From positions 1 to 64,000 of the forward strand of contig CAMWBY010000020.1 of NCBI GenBank assembly GCA_947172645.1: a stretch of 64,000 bases of DNA, in the 5' to 3' direction. Numbering within the stretch: position 1 is the first letter of the stretch; every line of letters starts with the position of its first letter. This document shows positions 1 to 9,973 of this stretch, piece after piece. A model generated the notes under the pieces. That model saw only the letters and a list, made by a program, of their open reading frames with translations. It searched no databases and had not been told where the DNA came from. Source of the DNA: an uncultured Lachnospiraceae bacterium (GTDB lineage Bacteria; Bacillota; Clostridia; Lachnospirales; Lachnospiraceae). Position numbers and translations under genes: made by a program.

Positions 1-66
1 CATTTTATCATACATTATCTGGAAATACTTGAATTAATCAGTGTTTCCCTAGATATTTCCTTCTTA

Positions 67-2373
67 CTATACCACTGCACTGTCTTGACTATATTTTTTC
101 AGTACATACCGATAGGTTTCATCCGTAAGATACTTCTTCAACTGTTCCCAGTCCTTATCCACAATACACTTCCTCACCTTGGATGCGCTGACAACCTCTC
201 CATCTTCCGCATACCGCGGATACTCCACTACTTTTATTCCATCCAGAGGAAGCAATTCCTTCATTGCTTTATTATACTGTGCGGTTACCTTATCCGTTAT
301 CTCTTCCCCCACAAACCTGACCGTAATGTTCAACGCCGGAGCAACATATTTGGCAAATAGCTGTATATCCATCGCCGGGAAAACGGTTTCTTCCTGAAGA
401 CTGTCCTTATTAAAATATTCCTCAAAAGTCAGTGCCGAAATAATATATTTTCCCGATGGGATTACCTTCACATTATCCCAACGCTCACAATTCTTTACAA
501 CCATTTCATAACGCTCTTCAAAAGGGAAGTCCGAATGGTCCTCTTCCACAACAAAAATATATAAGTATTCCACTTCTTTTCTGCTCTGATCTATTAAATA
601 AGCGTGACCCTTCGTAAAAGGATTGCAGTTCATGACAATACAGCCAACATTCTCGTAATTTGTCTTATTCTTACATAGTTCCTTAAGCCATACCCTCAAA
701 CTGTCATTGTCTACCTGCTTTTCTCCCTCTCTGTATGAGACAAATCCTGTATCTTCCGCCATGTTATTCTTAAGTTCTTTTTCTATTTTAGAAAAGACAA
801 ACCGTTCCAGAATCCTGTTCCCTGTCGCATTTAAATGTGCAGCTACACCGGCAGAAAAACATTTCTCATGCTGAATATCCCTCATATTAAATGCCTCAGA
901 ACAACTATGGTAATTCTTTAAGGCAGGCAATTTCGCATTCCGCCATGCGATTGACCCAAAATGGACTATCATGTCTCCCGGTTTAAACTTCGTGTTCACC
1001 ATCATATAAAAAGAGTTAATATCATTGTCAACCTCATACGGACTGTTTCCGCCACCACAATTCACTACCCTATAATTCAAATGCATATCGTTAAGGCGCA
1101 GTTGCAATTTGCTTTCTATTGTATCTTCATCCACAACAAAGGAGCCTATGGCAATACATGGGCCATATACATAAATTGTATGTTCCGCTGTATCCGGTTC
1201 GCCTATTGTCACCCGGCGTCCCCCATATACATGAAATCCCTCTTTCTGTACATCTTTCTGAAAATAGCAGCCGTTTATTTCTATATTATCCCCTGATATG
1301 GTCGGTTGGCTGACCCACCGTTTATTAAAACGGTATATAGAGCCTCCCCAAGGCATCGAAAAATAATGGTATGATATCTGATTTTGTTCAAACCATCTTA
1401 GCATGTCATTAGCTAAACAATCCAAGTATAATCGTTTAATATTATACTTGGGAGTCAATGAGTTAACCCATATTTCTTCCGAATATATCAGTGCCTCATA
1501 TTTACCTGACAAATATTTTTCATACAATTCACTGCAAAACGCCTCAATGTCATAGAAACCTACAAATCTATCCACAAACCCTTGTATATCAGGATTCAAT
1601 GACGATACTAGCAATTTAGCGCCCTTGTGCCAAATCTGCGCAACCGTTTCTTCCTCAATCCATTCCCAACATAAAACCTGCTTTCGACGTTGTCTCCTAA
1701 TTGCAGACGCTACCACTTTCTGGTTTTCTAAAACAGGAATCTCCTCAATATGATTCGCCTCATAAAAAATACATGCTGTGTCTCTCAGCACATCATCAGA
1801 ATTATTCACAAATAAATTATGCCGTTTTGGAATATCTGAAAACAGATAATTTCTTTGCATATCCCCCTGGCATAACGCATATAAAAACTCTTGCTTTTCA
1901 TTCACTACGCAAATTGTAGCATTTCCCTGGTCAAAGTACGCTACAGCCAATTCATGGGTAAGGTCTTTCTCTTCTATTTTTACCTCCCCCCAGTCGTTTT
2001 TGACCATAATTCCTCTTTGCAATGACCGGATGGTTTCATCATGCAGGCATTGATAAAGCTCTGCACAGCTAATCTTCTCACAGATAAGCTCCTCGTGGCT
2101 GTCGCTCTCCCATATTAAAATGCTCTGGCTGCCATCTATGAAACTGTCCTCTGCCAAAATTTCAATAGGAATAGCCGGAACGCATCTCTTATATAATTCA
2201 AGCAGTCCAGAATAATGCATTGATTCTATGTATATATGTTGATATTCTTTAAAAAAGTTAAAAAAATAAGCAATGCCTATCAATTCCCATTTTGGCATGT
2301 CTGCGATATGCTTCCCCTGCAAGATATGTCCTCCAGTTTCTTTCTTAATCTGATATGGTTTCTCTATAAGCAT
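67..2373 (-). CDS. CBS-like / SGNH-like / citrate-lyase-ligase-like fusion protein
   Basis: 768 residues. The C-terminal part, from about residue 576, resembles the nucleotidyltransferase domain of citrate lyase ligase (CitC): it has NPFTKGH at 584-590 (a TxGH form of the HxGH nucleotide-binding motif) and an SASKVRK motif near the end, like the ISSTxxR motif of this fold. The middle (about 399-525) looks like an SGNH fold with GPC where GDS would be. Residues of roughly 120-230 resemble a weak CBS-type sensor. No signal peptide is seen. It overlaps the upstream gene by 29 bp, so translation is probably coupled. A paralogue with the same layout lies at 16041-18218. I infer AMP- or CMP-transfer to an unknown acid or phosphate; no citrate lyase subunits are present, so a CitC role is unlikely. 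Confidence 0.7.
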   Translation of the reverse strand: MLIEKPYQIKKETGGHILQGKHIADMPKWELIGIAYFFNFFKEYQHIYIESMHYSGLLELYKRCVPAIPIEILAEDSFIDGSQSILIWESDSHEELICEKISCAELYQCLHDETIRSLQRGIMVKNDWGEVKIEEKDLTHELAVAYFDQGNATICVVNEKQEFLYALCQGDMQRNYLFSDIPKRHNLFVNNSDDVLRDTACIFYEANHIEEIPVLENQKVVASAIRRQRRKQVLCWEWIEEETVAQIWHKGAKLLVSSLNPDIQGFVDRFVGFYDIEAFCSELYEKYLSGKYEALIYSEEIWVNSLTPKYNIKRLYLDCLANDMLRWFEQNQISYHYFSMPWGGSIYRFNKRWVSQPTISGDNIEINGCYFQKDVQKEGFHVYGGRRVTIGEPDTAEHTIYVYGPCIAIGSFVVDEDTIESKLQLRLNDMHLNYRVVNCGGGNSPYEVDNDINSFYMMVNTKFKPGDMIVHFGSIAWRNAKLPALKNYHSCSEAFNMRDIQHEKCFSAGVAAHLNATGNRILERFVFSKIEKELKNNMAEDTGFVSYREGEKQVDNDSLRVWLKELCKNKTNYENVGCIVMNCNPFTKGHAYLIDQSRKEVEYLYIFVVEEDHSDFPFEERYEMVVKNCERWDNVKVIPSGKYIISALTFEEYFNKDSLQEETVFPAMDIQLFAKYVAPALNITVRFVGEEITDKVTAQYNKAMKELLPLDGIKVVEYPRYAEDGEVVSASKVRKCIVDKDWEQLKKYLTDETYRYVLKKYSQDSAVV

Positions 2374-4267
2374 ATATCAATCCCATATCTTTCGTCTTAT
2401 CATTACACCAATAAGAAAACCCCGATTTCTCCAGACAATCTAAAAGGCTGCGCTTGCCTTTATAATGCCACTCTAACATAATAAAGGAAATCATCCCGAG
2501 AATATCCTTCTCCAAAAGTTCCTCTATAATTCCATACTCTTCCCCCTCACAATCCATCTTAAGCACGATATTGCACTCCGGGTGCTTCTGTATGATAGAC
2601 ATGAATGTCTCCGCCGCATCCTTAACGTCTATAAATTCTTCCTTTTCGTCCTGTGATTTAGCCAACCCAACTTTCTTATACCATTCATAAGCTCTTTCCC
2701 TAACATCAACTAATGTACTCTGCCCACATGTCATATTAGAGTTAAACCCTACCATCCGCTTGCTATTCTCATTGCTGATACCATATTGGAGCATTTCAAT
2801 CCGGCTTGGCTTATCCAGATATTCACGCAAGTTGTCTCTGGCAACCATAAATGTTTCCCTAAAGGGTTCAAAAGCATATACTTTCTCGACTCTTTGATTA
2901 GCCAAGAAATATAAAGAGGCGTCTCCTATATTCATGCCCACATCAAGCACGATATCTTTTTTGTTATTATTTATAAAATAATGGTATGTATGGTCCACCA
3001 GGACTTCATAGGCATTATTAAACTCATCCTTAGACCTTACTTTAACGGTTATGCCATCAGCAGTTACGGACAGGTTACCGTCTGGCAAAATAGCAATCCT
3101 GTCAATATTCTGGTTATATCGCCCATATAAACTGTTCCCTAATAGAAGCCGTTCATAACTGATTCCCTGGAATATTAATTCCTTTGCGATATTAATGCAT
3201 TCCTGGATATCCCAAATCATAATAATAATTTTATCATATGTATATTTCTGTACATCTCTTAACTTAATAATTTTCTTTCCTGCGAACCAGCCATGCTTCC
3301 TCTGGTCAATAAAGGTTTCAATGTGGTAATTTTCACAGACTGCCCTTTCATTCTGGAAATAGAAATTCCCCAATCCGTATATCAGTACATTCTCTTTAGA
3401 AGCGTCCTTATGGTTTAAACCTGTATGGCAGCCATGTAAATCAGCAAAAGCCTTCTTCGTGTTTTCTAAAATTGCGACTTCATCCGGTAAGTTGAACTCC
3501 TTATTTAAATCACTCGCAATTTCAATTTCATGTCCGTCTATTTTTGAAATATTTGTCCCGGTTCCATCGCATCCTATTTGCTTAATCAGAGGCTTGGCCG
3601 AATTAATGCATATGCCCTCATTTTCAATAACATTTAGCGCCCAATATACCCCCCATGAGTCATACTGCCCTATAATCGTTCCAAACAGCATGGATTCTAA
3701 ATCTTTTCCCCATACCGCCAGATTTTCAGATTTAATTCTGTCTGCTTTAAGCCGCTTTATAATATCATTATCTCTATGGAACTTCTCCCATCTGTCTTTC
3801 CATGTCCCCCATCCCCAAGTAGAGACCCGTCCACAGCTATAAGCGTCATATTCTGTCTGTTCTATGGTGATTGGCCAACAATACCCGCTAAGAGAATATA
3901 CCTTGCTATTTCGCTTATATTTTGCCAATCCTTGCGTCATAAACTGCATATAGCCTGAAGACGGAACGCAATCGTCTTCCAACACAATAACAGCATCATA
4001 TTCTTCCAAGGCATAGTTCACCCCTGATATAATAGACGCTGCCAAGCCCTTATTATAATCCGAAACAATAATCTCGTTCTCGCACCAGTCTATCCTTTGG
4101 ATAAGCTTGTTTACTTTCTTCCACTCATAATCGTCCTCATCCGGTTTAAGGCCGTCCTGGAAAATAAATAGTTTGTCTGGTAACACAGTATTATTTTTCA
4201 GAGATGTCAATACTTGTTCTGTATGATGGCTTCTGTGGTAAGTGAATAATAAAGTGGCAATCCGCAT
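2345..4267 (-). CDS. GT2 glycosyltransferase fused to FkbM-type methyltransferase
   Basis: 640 residues in three parts. Residues 1-230 are a family 2 glycosyltransferase: an N-terminal strand with TYHR, a metal-binding EDD at 97-99 and a WGWGTW segment near 151. Residues 294-375 form a Rossmann-like unit opening with LIYGLGNF. Residues 410-635 are an FkbM-family SAM-dependent methyltransferase with motif I DVGMNIGD at 442-449 and acidic AFEPF near 465. It probably adds a sugar and O-methylates it in the cytoplasm before export of flagellin or another acceptor. It lies between a GT4 gene and the CitC-like fusion in the same transcript. Domain calls are firm; the acceptor is unknown. Confidence 0.85.
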   Translation of the reverse strand: MRIATLLFTYHRSHHTEQVLTSLKNNTVLPDKLFIFQDGLKPDEDDYEWKKVNKLIQRIDWCENEIIVSDYNKGLAASIISGVNYALEEYDAVIVLEDDCVPSSGYMQFMTQGLAKYKRNSKVYSLSGYCWPITIEQTEYDAYSCGRVSTWGWGTWKDRWEKFHRDNDIIKRLKADRIKSENLAVWGKDLESMLFGTIIGQYDSWGVYWALNVIENEGICINSAKPLIKQIGCDGTGTNISKIDGHEIEIASDLNKEFNLPDEVAILENTKKAFADLHGCHTGLNHKDASKENVLIYGLGNFYFQNERAVCENYHIETFIDQRKHGWFAGKKIIKLRDVQKYTYDKIIIMIWDIQECINIAKELIFQGISYERLLLGNSLYGRYNQNIDRIAILPDGNLSVTADGITVKVRSKDEFNNAYEVLVDHTYHYFINNNKKDIVLDVGMNIGDASLYFLANQRVEKVYAFEPFRETFMVARDNLREYLDKPSRIEMLQYGISNENSKRMVGFNSNMTCGQSTLVDVRERAYEWYKKVGLAKSQDEKEEFIDVKDAAETFMSIIQKHPECNIVLKMDCEGEEYGIIEELLEKDILGMISFIMLEWHYKGKRSLLDCLEKSGFSYWCNDKTKDMGLIYAYRETISD

Positions 4268-4302
4268 CTTTTTTCCTCATATACTTTCTTATTAGTCTTC
4301 TT

Positions 4303-5316
4303 TCATTTTATCATTTCGTATAACCGCTTCTTGACTGCTTCTCTGCTATTATTCCGATTCACGTAATCCCTTGCTTTCTCTCCCATATCCTTATTTATGT
4401 CCTTACCATTTTTATATGCTTTCAGCATAGCCTTATCAAGATTTTTCCGATACATATAGATAAATTTATACGGCGCTATATCCCGTGCCATACATATATC
4501 TGGCGTGATGACTGTTCTGCCCCTTGAAAATGATTGTATCATCACCCCTGAATTCATATAGCTTCCACTTTCATAAGGCATAATCACTACATCTGAAATA
4601 TCAATAATCGCATCTAATTTTGCATCAGAAAGAAATTGCAAATCCAAAATAATATTATCGCAGCCAACGCATAAATCTCTGATTCTTTTAGCATAGCTAC
4701 GATCATATGATTTCCCGGCTACCAACAACTTAGCATGTTCTAACTGCAAATTTTTAAATGCCTTGATTCCTTCTTCAAACTTCTTAAATGGCATAATCCT
4801 GCCAAACATAATAAATACAAAATCATCAGATGAAATCCCATACTTCTGCTTAAGAGTCTCTATATTAAGACTACTTGCATCAGAATGGTATAATATATGT
4901 GGAACAAAAACCGCTTTTTTCTTATTTTGCTCTCCACCTGGAATGTATCTCTTACTATCTTTGGAATGTAGCATAATAATATTACTATTTTCTGCAAGCC
5001 ATTTCATATTATCAAGAACCTGACTATCCACTGTTTTTCCATGCGGATATTTATTATGGAATACCCATACAATTTTAGCGCCACAAACTTGATGAAGTAA
5101 TAACTGAAATTTCATTTTCACATCCAGGCAACTATCCACCCAGTTTAAAAATACAGCCTTAGTCCTAAACAGCTGGATCAACGATGCAAAAGCAATCAAG
5201 TCGCCTGCCACAAAATATTCATCCTGCAATATGTTGACCATATTATAAACATATTCATTTGTTATTCCCTTACTCAACTTGGGCAAATAGACAATCCTGT
5301 TTCTCAACGCCGACAT
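4303..5316 (-). CDS. GT4-like glycosyltransferase
   Basis: 337 residues with a GT-B layout. The second half shows the FIMFGRIMPFKKFEEG segment that opens the donor-binding domain in GT4 enzymes, then IDISDVVIMPYESGSYMNSG, which corresponds to the nucleotide-sugar site, though the usual E-x7-E is degenerate. The N-terminal half is shorter than in typical GT4 enzymes. No membrane segment is seen. It follows another GT4 gene by 19 bp. Donor and acceptor cannot be read from the sequence. Confidence 0.8.
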   Translation of the reverse strand: MSALRNRIVYLPKLSKGITNEYVYNMVNILQDEYFVAGDLIAFASLIQLFRTKAVFLNWVDSCLDVKMKFQLLLHQVCGAKIVWVFHNKYPHGKTVDSQVLDNMKWLAENSNIIMLHSKDSKRYIPGGEQNKKKAVFVPHILYHSDASSLNIETLKQKYGISSDDFVFIMFGRIMPFKKFEEGIKAFKNLQLEHAKLLVAGKSYDRSYAKRIRDLCVGCDNIILDLQFLSDAKLDAIIDISDVVIMPYESGSYMNSGVMIQSFSRGRTVITPDICMARDIAPYKFIYMYRKNLDKAMLKAYKNGKDINKDMGEKARDYVNRNNSREAVKKRLYEMIK

Positions 5317-5335
5317 TTAGCCATGTACTCCTCTC

Positions 5336-6442
5336 TCACATTTCTCTTGACAAAAATTGATGAAATTTCTTAGCCATTTTTTCTATATCGTAATTTTCAA
5401 GCACAAATTTTCTGTTATCCTCCAATAAAGCACAATATTCTTCATTCGATAAATTTTCAACATATTTTATGCAGCGGTCAATTCCGGATGCATCATTTAA
5501 ACCGAATCTTAAAGCAGGGTTCCTTACAATATCCCTTTCAGCCTCAATATCTGATACAATAACCGGTCTGCCATAGCCATATGCTTCAAGGACAACATTT
5601 GAAGTCCCTTCAGCAAGTGAAGGTAATAAGACAATGTCCGCCTTATCGTATTCCTCTCTCATATTTGCCACATAACCCAGAAATTGAACCCGGTCATTCA
5701 AATTATTTTTACGGCCAAAATCAAGCAATTCCCTCTTATACATCTTATTGTCCGCACGGCCGGCAAAGATAATTTTCCCCTGAAAATCTGGATAATCCCG
5801 CAAAAACCGCAGCACCATCATTTGATTTTTACTCTGGTTTACTCTTGCCGCAACCAATATGCGGCGTATTTGCCGATTTTCTTTCATTGCCAACTGTTCA
5901 ACAACAGGCTTACCGTTATTGATTAGATGAACTTCTAAACCTAATTTTTCTTCTAATTTTCTCTGCGTGCTCCTGGCATTTGCAAGAACCCAGTCACACC
6001 GTTTTATATTTTTAATCATACAGGAATTGTCCAAAATATATGCCGCATCTTTCCTCTCCGAATATACTATGCGCATTCCCAGAGCCTTGAATACAGGAAC
6101 CAGTGTTAGATACTGTGGGTAATAAATGAGACATGCTTCATATTTTGTACACGAAAACTTTTTAATCAAGTGCCGCATGACACATGGATGCATTTTTCCT
6201 CCATTACTTCCCTGCTTGTCCACTTCAAAAAATCTTACATTTTTCATCCGCCTGGCATCTGCCTTGAAAAGAGTGCTGCTTCCACAAAATCTGTGTTCCA
6301 CTAGAACATCCAAATTCCACCTATGTTTATCCGCATATTCAATCATATACCGGAACTGTGTTTCCGCGCCGCCCAATACATACTCAGGCATAAGCAACAA
6401 AAATCTTTTTTCCCTCTTAAAACGTCTCCGCCCTTGTTGCAT
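5336..6442 (-). CDS. GT4 family glycosyltransferase
   Basis: 368 residues. The N-terminal domain carries LGGAETQF, the glycine-rich acceptor-domain loop typical of GT4 retaining glycosyltransferases. The C-terminal domain has ILVAARVNQSKNQ, then LPSLAEGTSNVVLEAYG, which contains the E-x7-E catalytic and donor motif. A GGGAG-like ribosome binding site sits about 9 nt before the ATG. It is one of several transferases in this part of the array and probably extends the same glycan. Confidence 0.88.
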   Translation of the reverse strand: MQQGRRRFKREKRFLLLMPEYVLGGAETQFRYMIEYADKHRWNLDVLVEHRFCGSSTLFKADARRMKNVRFFEVDKQGSNGGKMHPCVMRHLIKKFSCTKYEACLIYYPQYLTLVPVFKALGMRIVYSERKDAAYILDNSCMIKNIKRCDWVLANARSTQRKLEEKLGLEVHLINNGKPVVEQLAMKENRQIRRILVAARVNQSKNQMMVLRFLRDYPDFQGKIIFAGRADNKMYKRELLDFGRKNNLNDRVQFLGYVANMREEYDKADIVLLPSLAEGTSNVVLEAYGYGRPVIVSDIEAERDIVRNPALRFGLNDASGIDRCIKYVENLSNEEYCALLEDNRKFVLENYDIEKMAKKFHQFLSREM

Positions 6443-6457
6443 CTGCTTTTTCTCCCA

Positions 6458-7651
6458 CTACACTTGATTCTGGCAATTCTGATATATTAATTTCCCGCTC
6501 TGTTCACCGGAAAACGAAATGCTATCCGAACCTTTATCTGCCTTTACAATATAAAGATAATCTTCCAATCTCCCCCACAGACTATCTCTTTCCTTAAAAG
6601 AATCCTCTCTCATAAAACTCTCTTTCAGTGCTTTCTGCAAAACAGAATCCTCCTCAGGAGATACAGAGAAATCCTTGCCAGACATCTGACGGGTCACAAT
6701 ATCATAAACCAATAACATATTTCCATTCCCGGGGAATAATAATATCTTATCTCCTAAGACTACGTAATGCTCACACACAGGCCGACCTGGAAATTTATTT
6801 TTAACAATCTCAAACCCTTCCGGAAATGGTACCGGCTCACCTATCGTCTTCTTCTCCTTATTAATCCGCAAAATATTTTGCATATGGCAGTTTAACACCA
6901 AAATTTCATTCTCCAGGAAAACAAGATTAGAATATGCTACATCCTGCCTTTCTCCCCATACAGCATTCTCATTTGTATATATCCGCACGGTGTCCTTTTC
7001 TATGTCCCATTCATAAATATCAGTGGAGCCTTCCGGCAGTATCCAATAATGTTTTCCGTCAAAACAGACGGAAAAAATCCTCATATCTTCCCCAAACTCC
7101 TTGGAATAAACGATTTCTTTCGTCTGCAAATTAACTTCTGCAAGTTTATTCCCTCCGGCCATGCTTAACAATGCACAATTATCATCTCTTATAAAAATAT
7201 TACCACAGGCGAAACCTGATTCAAACAATCTACTTAGTTCTACTTCCTTGTCAATTCTCTCTGTCTGCAAATCAAACCTATATATTCCTTTCCCTAAATC
7301 AGAGGGAAACATATACACAATATCTCCCAACCTGATAATTCCGCCCAACATACAATTTTCCCCTTGGAAATACTGTATAGGGATAATCCGTTCCTGCTGC
7401 CTGGTAAAGTCGTACCCCATAATAGCATTTGCCTTGGCCGGGAAAAAATAAATGATATCACCACAAGCCAAATTTACCGATGACATACTCAATGCATCAT
7501 CCTGCCCATTGGAAAACCTATGTACAAAATGTACTGAAAAATCTTCCACATCTAAATAAAACATCCCGTTGAACGTATGGTTCATAAAATAAATTCGGTT
7601 TTCAATATGACTGCTATCAATTAATCTAAGATAGCCTCTCTTGTCCTCCAT
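6458..7651 (-). CDS. Beta-propeller-like protein of unknown function
   Basis: About 397 residues starting at MEDKRGYLRL; a GGGGGA ribosome binding site lies 6 nt upstream, while a more upstream ATG would overlap the previous gene without such a site. The protein is built of repeated beta-rich units in which an aromatic pair such as IYFF, VYMFP, YWILP or ILLFP recurs about every 45-55 residues and is followed by a YD/YEWD turn, the pattern of a Kelch- or WD-like propeller. No signal peptide or membrane segment is seen, so it is probably cytoplasmic. It sits among glycosyltransferase genes and might act as a scaffold or specificity subunit; this is only inference. Confidence 0.6.
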   Translation of the reverse strand: MEDKRGYLRLIDSSHIENRIYFMNHTFNGMFYLDVEDFSVHFVHRFSNGQDDALSMSSVNLACGDIIYFFPAKANAIMGYDFTRQQERIIPIQYFQGENCMLGGIIRLGDIVYMFPSDLGKGIYRFDLQTERIDKEVELSRLFESGFACGNIFIRDDNCALLSMAGGNKLAEVNLQTKEIVYSKEFGEDMRIFSVCFDGKHYWILPEGSTDIYEWDIEKDTVRIYTNENAVWGERQDVAYSNLVFLENEILVLNCHMQNILRINKEKKTIGEPVPFPEGFEIVKNKFPGRPVCEHYVVLGDKILLFPGNGNMLLVYDIVTRQMSGKDFSVSPEEDSVLQKALKESFMREDSFKERDSLWGRLEDYLYIVKADKGSDSISFSGEQSGKLIYQNCQNQV

Positions 7652-7670
7652 ATAATCCCCCATGCAATAT

Positions 7671-9014
7671 CTATTGCAGCAATACATCTTCCACATCCAA
7701 TAAATATAAATTATCCTTCAAGAAACTATAACAAGGCCTGGAAATACACATCCGGTATCCGCCAAATATATCTGAAACAATTTTAATCTTCTTATGTTTG
7801 GCATTCCACCTATGCATAATCTTCCAATACTTTTCCATAATCTTCTTTTCTTCTTCTGTCTCTTTCCATATGCCGTCTATCCGGTCATTCAATTCTCTGG
7901 AAGCCGCCAGGATTTCATCTTCTGTATTGTCCTCCAACCGGATTCCTTGTCTGTCAAAATTGGAAGTATATATATAGCACTCTTCCATCATGTCCAATGT
8001 TTCATAAAGATTGAGATATCTCTTTACCTTCTTAGAATAAAACTTCTTAGGAAGGTACATGCAATATCCTGTATCTGGCCAACTCTCCGCACCATAACAC
8101 ACATTAATCATATTCGTCATTAATACAGGCCTGCCCCAATATCCGCATATAGAAGCAACTCCCGTATCGCAGGAAATCAAAAACTTACACCGCGATAGTA
8201 AATAAAAATCCATAAACTCATCATAATATTTGTTCGCGTAATCTATGACAAACTCTTGATTGCACTCCTTGACTTCATACTTTCCCAGACGGACTGACAG
8301 CAAGCCATGACCTGCAAAATATTTACTCGCCTTCATAAACGTATCAATATCACAATTTCTGCAGCTACTATTGTATCCTGCATTTCCTCCAAAGTTTTTC
8401 GCTTTGACCCCGCTCTCCCTAGCATGTATGCATATAAATTCCCCATTTACCCCCATCTTATGAAGTTTTTCTTCCCCTTCGGCAATCTCCGTTTTAGAAA
8501 AAGGAAGGAGAAGTTCCCCAAGGTTAATTTTTGTCGGCTCCAACCTAACCGGCACATATCGATTAAATTGCGCCATATCCATATCTTTCGTATGGGCACA
8601 AAATACATACGTCCAGAAATCTATGTTAGAATCTTTAATAAAGTATACTTTCTTACCAAATAAATCAAATATTCTCCGGTTATAAATCCCACCTGCATAA
8701 TTGTCAAAAAATGTGGGGACAACCACATGCAGCACGCCCTTATTTTCCCGGTTCATGTCTTCTAGCAAATTAAAAAGCCTGAATATGGTCTCTCCAAGGC
8801 TCACAAACTGAATATCATGAAAAACAATCCGGCTGTATCTTTGGTTCAGATGCCGCCACCGCTTTTCATATAGCCTAATTGCCTTTAAATTAAAATGTTT
8901 ATATTGCTGTAGTTTCTCCTTATACATGCTAAGTTTCCTATACAGAAAATATCTTTTAGAATAATCTTGTAACAGATGGTCTGCTTTCTTGATATAAACA
9001 TTTATTTTAAACAT
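7671..9014 (-). CDS. TIGR04372-type putative glycosyltransferase
   Basis: About 447 residues from MFKINVYIKK; this ATG has GAGGA 6 nt upstream, unlike the ATG 24 bp further upstream. The segment FICIHARESG, then NSSCRNCDIDTFMKA, VRLGKYE, YLLSRCKFLISCDTGVASI and GRPVLMTNM follows the order seen in the TIGR04372 family of putative surface-glycan glycosyltransferases. It lies downstream of the transketolase C subunit and upstream of the propeller-like protein. Family assignment is from memory of motif order, so the substrate is open. Confidence 0.7.
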   Translation of the reverse strand: MFKINVYIKKADHLLQDYSKRYFLYRKLSMYKEKLQQYKHFNLKAIRLYEKRWRHLNQRYSRIVFHDIQFVSLGETIFRLFNLLEDMNRENKGVLHVVVPTFFDNYAGGIYNRRIFDLFGKKVYFIKDSNIDFWTYVFCAHTKDMDMAQFNRYVPVRLEPTKINLGELLLPFSKTEIAEGEEKLHKMGVNGEFICIHARESGVKAKNFGGNAGYNSSCRNCDIDTFMKASKYFAGHGLLSVRLGKYEVKECNQEFVIDYANKYYDEFMDFYLLSRCKFLISCDTGVASICGYWGRPVLMTNMINVCYGAESWPDTGYCMYLPKKFYSKKVKRYLNLYETLDMMEECYIYTSNFDRQGIRLEDNTEDEILAASRELNDRIDGIWKETEEEKKIMEKYWKIMHRWNAKHKKIKIVSDIFGGYRMCISRPCYSFLKDNLYLLDVEDVLLQ

Positions 9015-9028
9015 CTTGTTCCTCTTTC

Positions 9029-9940
9029 TTAAAACCATTTCTTAATTTCACTGCAAATCTTTTCTACACTGATACTATTCATAGCCTTTACCTGCGCATA
9101 TGTACCATATCCTTTGGAAAAATCATGTAATCCGAAACGTTTAAACGCTACGCCATGTCCTGACTCGGCAATCACTTCCGCAACCGCACTGCCCAGGCCT
9201 CCAATGATATTATGGTCTTCTATCGTAACAATCTTCCCTGTCTCTTCAATTGCCCTGATAAGCAGCTCCCGGTCAATGGGCTTGATTGTATGCACATTGA
9301 TTACTCTCGCCCGAATACCTTCGTCACGAAGCATTCCCTCCACGTCTAATATATCCTTTACGATGCTTCCCGTGCCAATCAGGGTAACATCACTTCCCTC
9401 CCGCAAAATAACGCCTTTACCAATTTCAAATGAATAATCTTCCGTATATACTTCCGGCTCCTTATTAGTTCCAAGTCTCAGGTAAACAGGCCCAACATGC
9501 TCATAAGCCGCAAGCGTTGCCTTCTTAACTTCCAATGGGCTTGCCGGACATATGACCGTCAGATTAGGCAATGCGCGCAGCCCGCCTAAATCCTCCGTAG
9601 AATGGTGCGTTGGCCCCAACGCACTATAAACCTCTCCCGCTCCAGTTCCAACAATCTTCACATTCTGCTTCTGCAAGCAAATGTCATTCCGTATGAACTC
9701 ATATGCCCTATAGGCAAGAAAAGCGCCTATCGTATACGCGAACGGAACCTTCCCACAGCTTGCCATGCCGGCCGCCATACCCAACATATTCGCCTCAGAT
9801 ATCCCTAAATTTAAATATTGTGAAGCTAAATCCCTGCGGTATTTATCATATACGATTGCACCATTATCCGATATCAGCGCATATACTCTGGAATCCTTGC
9901 TTGCTAAATCATATAAAGTGTCTAAATAGGCTGTTCTCAT
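9029..9940 (-). CDS. Transketolase C-terminal subunit
   Basis: 303 residues, the pyrimidine-binding and C-terminal domains of a split transketolase. LGISEANMLGMAAGMA near residue 42 holds the conserved glutamate that activates thiamine diphosphate. GPVYLRLGTNKEP and the C-terminal TIEDHNIIGGLGSAVAE are standard for the family. The N-terminal subunit is encoded at 14024-14845; the halves are normally adjacent but here three genes stand between them. Together they would transfer a two-carbon ketol unit, perhaps to build or branch a sugar for the surface glycan, since the setting is not central metabolism. Confidence 0.92.
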   Translation of the reverse strand: MRTAYLDTLYDLASKDSRVYALISDNGAIVYDKYRRDLASQYLNLGISEANMLGMAAGMASCGKVPFAYTIGAFLAYRAYEFIRNDICLQKQNVKIVGTGAGEVYSALGPTHHSTEDLGGLRALPNLTVICPASPLEVKKATLAAYEHVGPVYLRLGTNKEPEVYTEDYSFEIGKGVILREGSDVTLIGTGSIVKDILDVEGMLRDEGIRARVINVHTIKPIDRELLIRAIEETGKIVTIEDHNIIGGLGSAVAEVIAESGHGVAFKRFGLHDFSKGYGTYAQVKAMNSISVEKICSEIKKWF

Positions 9941-9973
9941 CCTGGCTCTGTACCTTTCTATTCTATCTTTTTC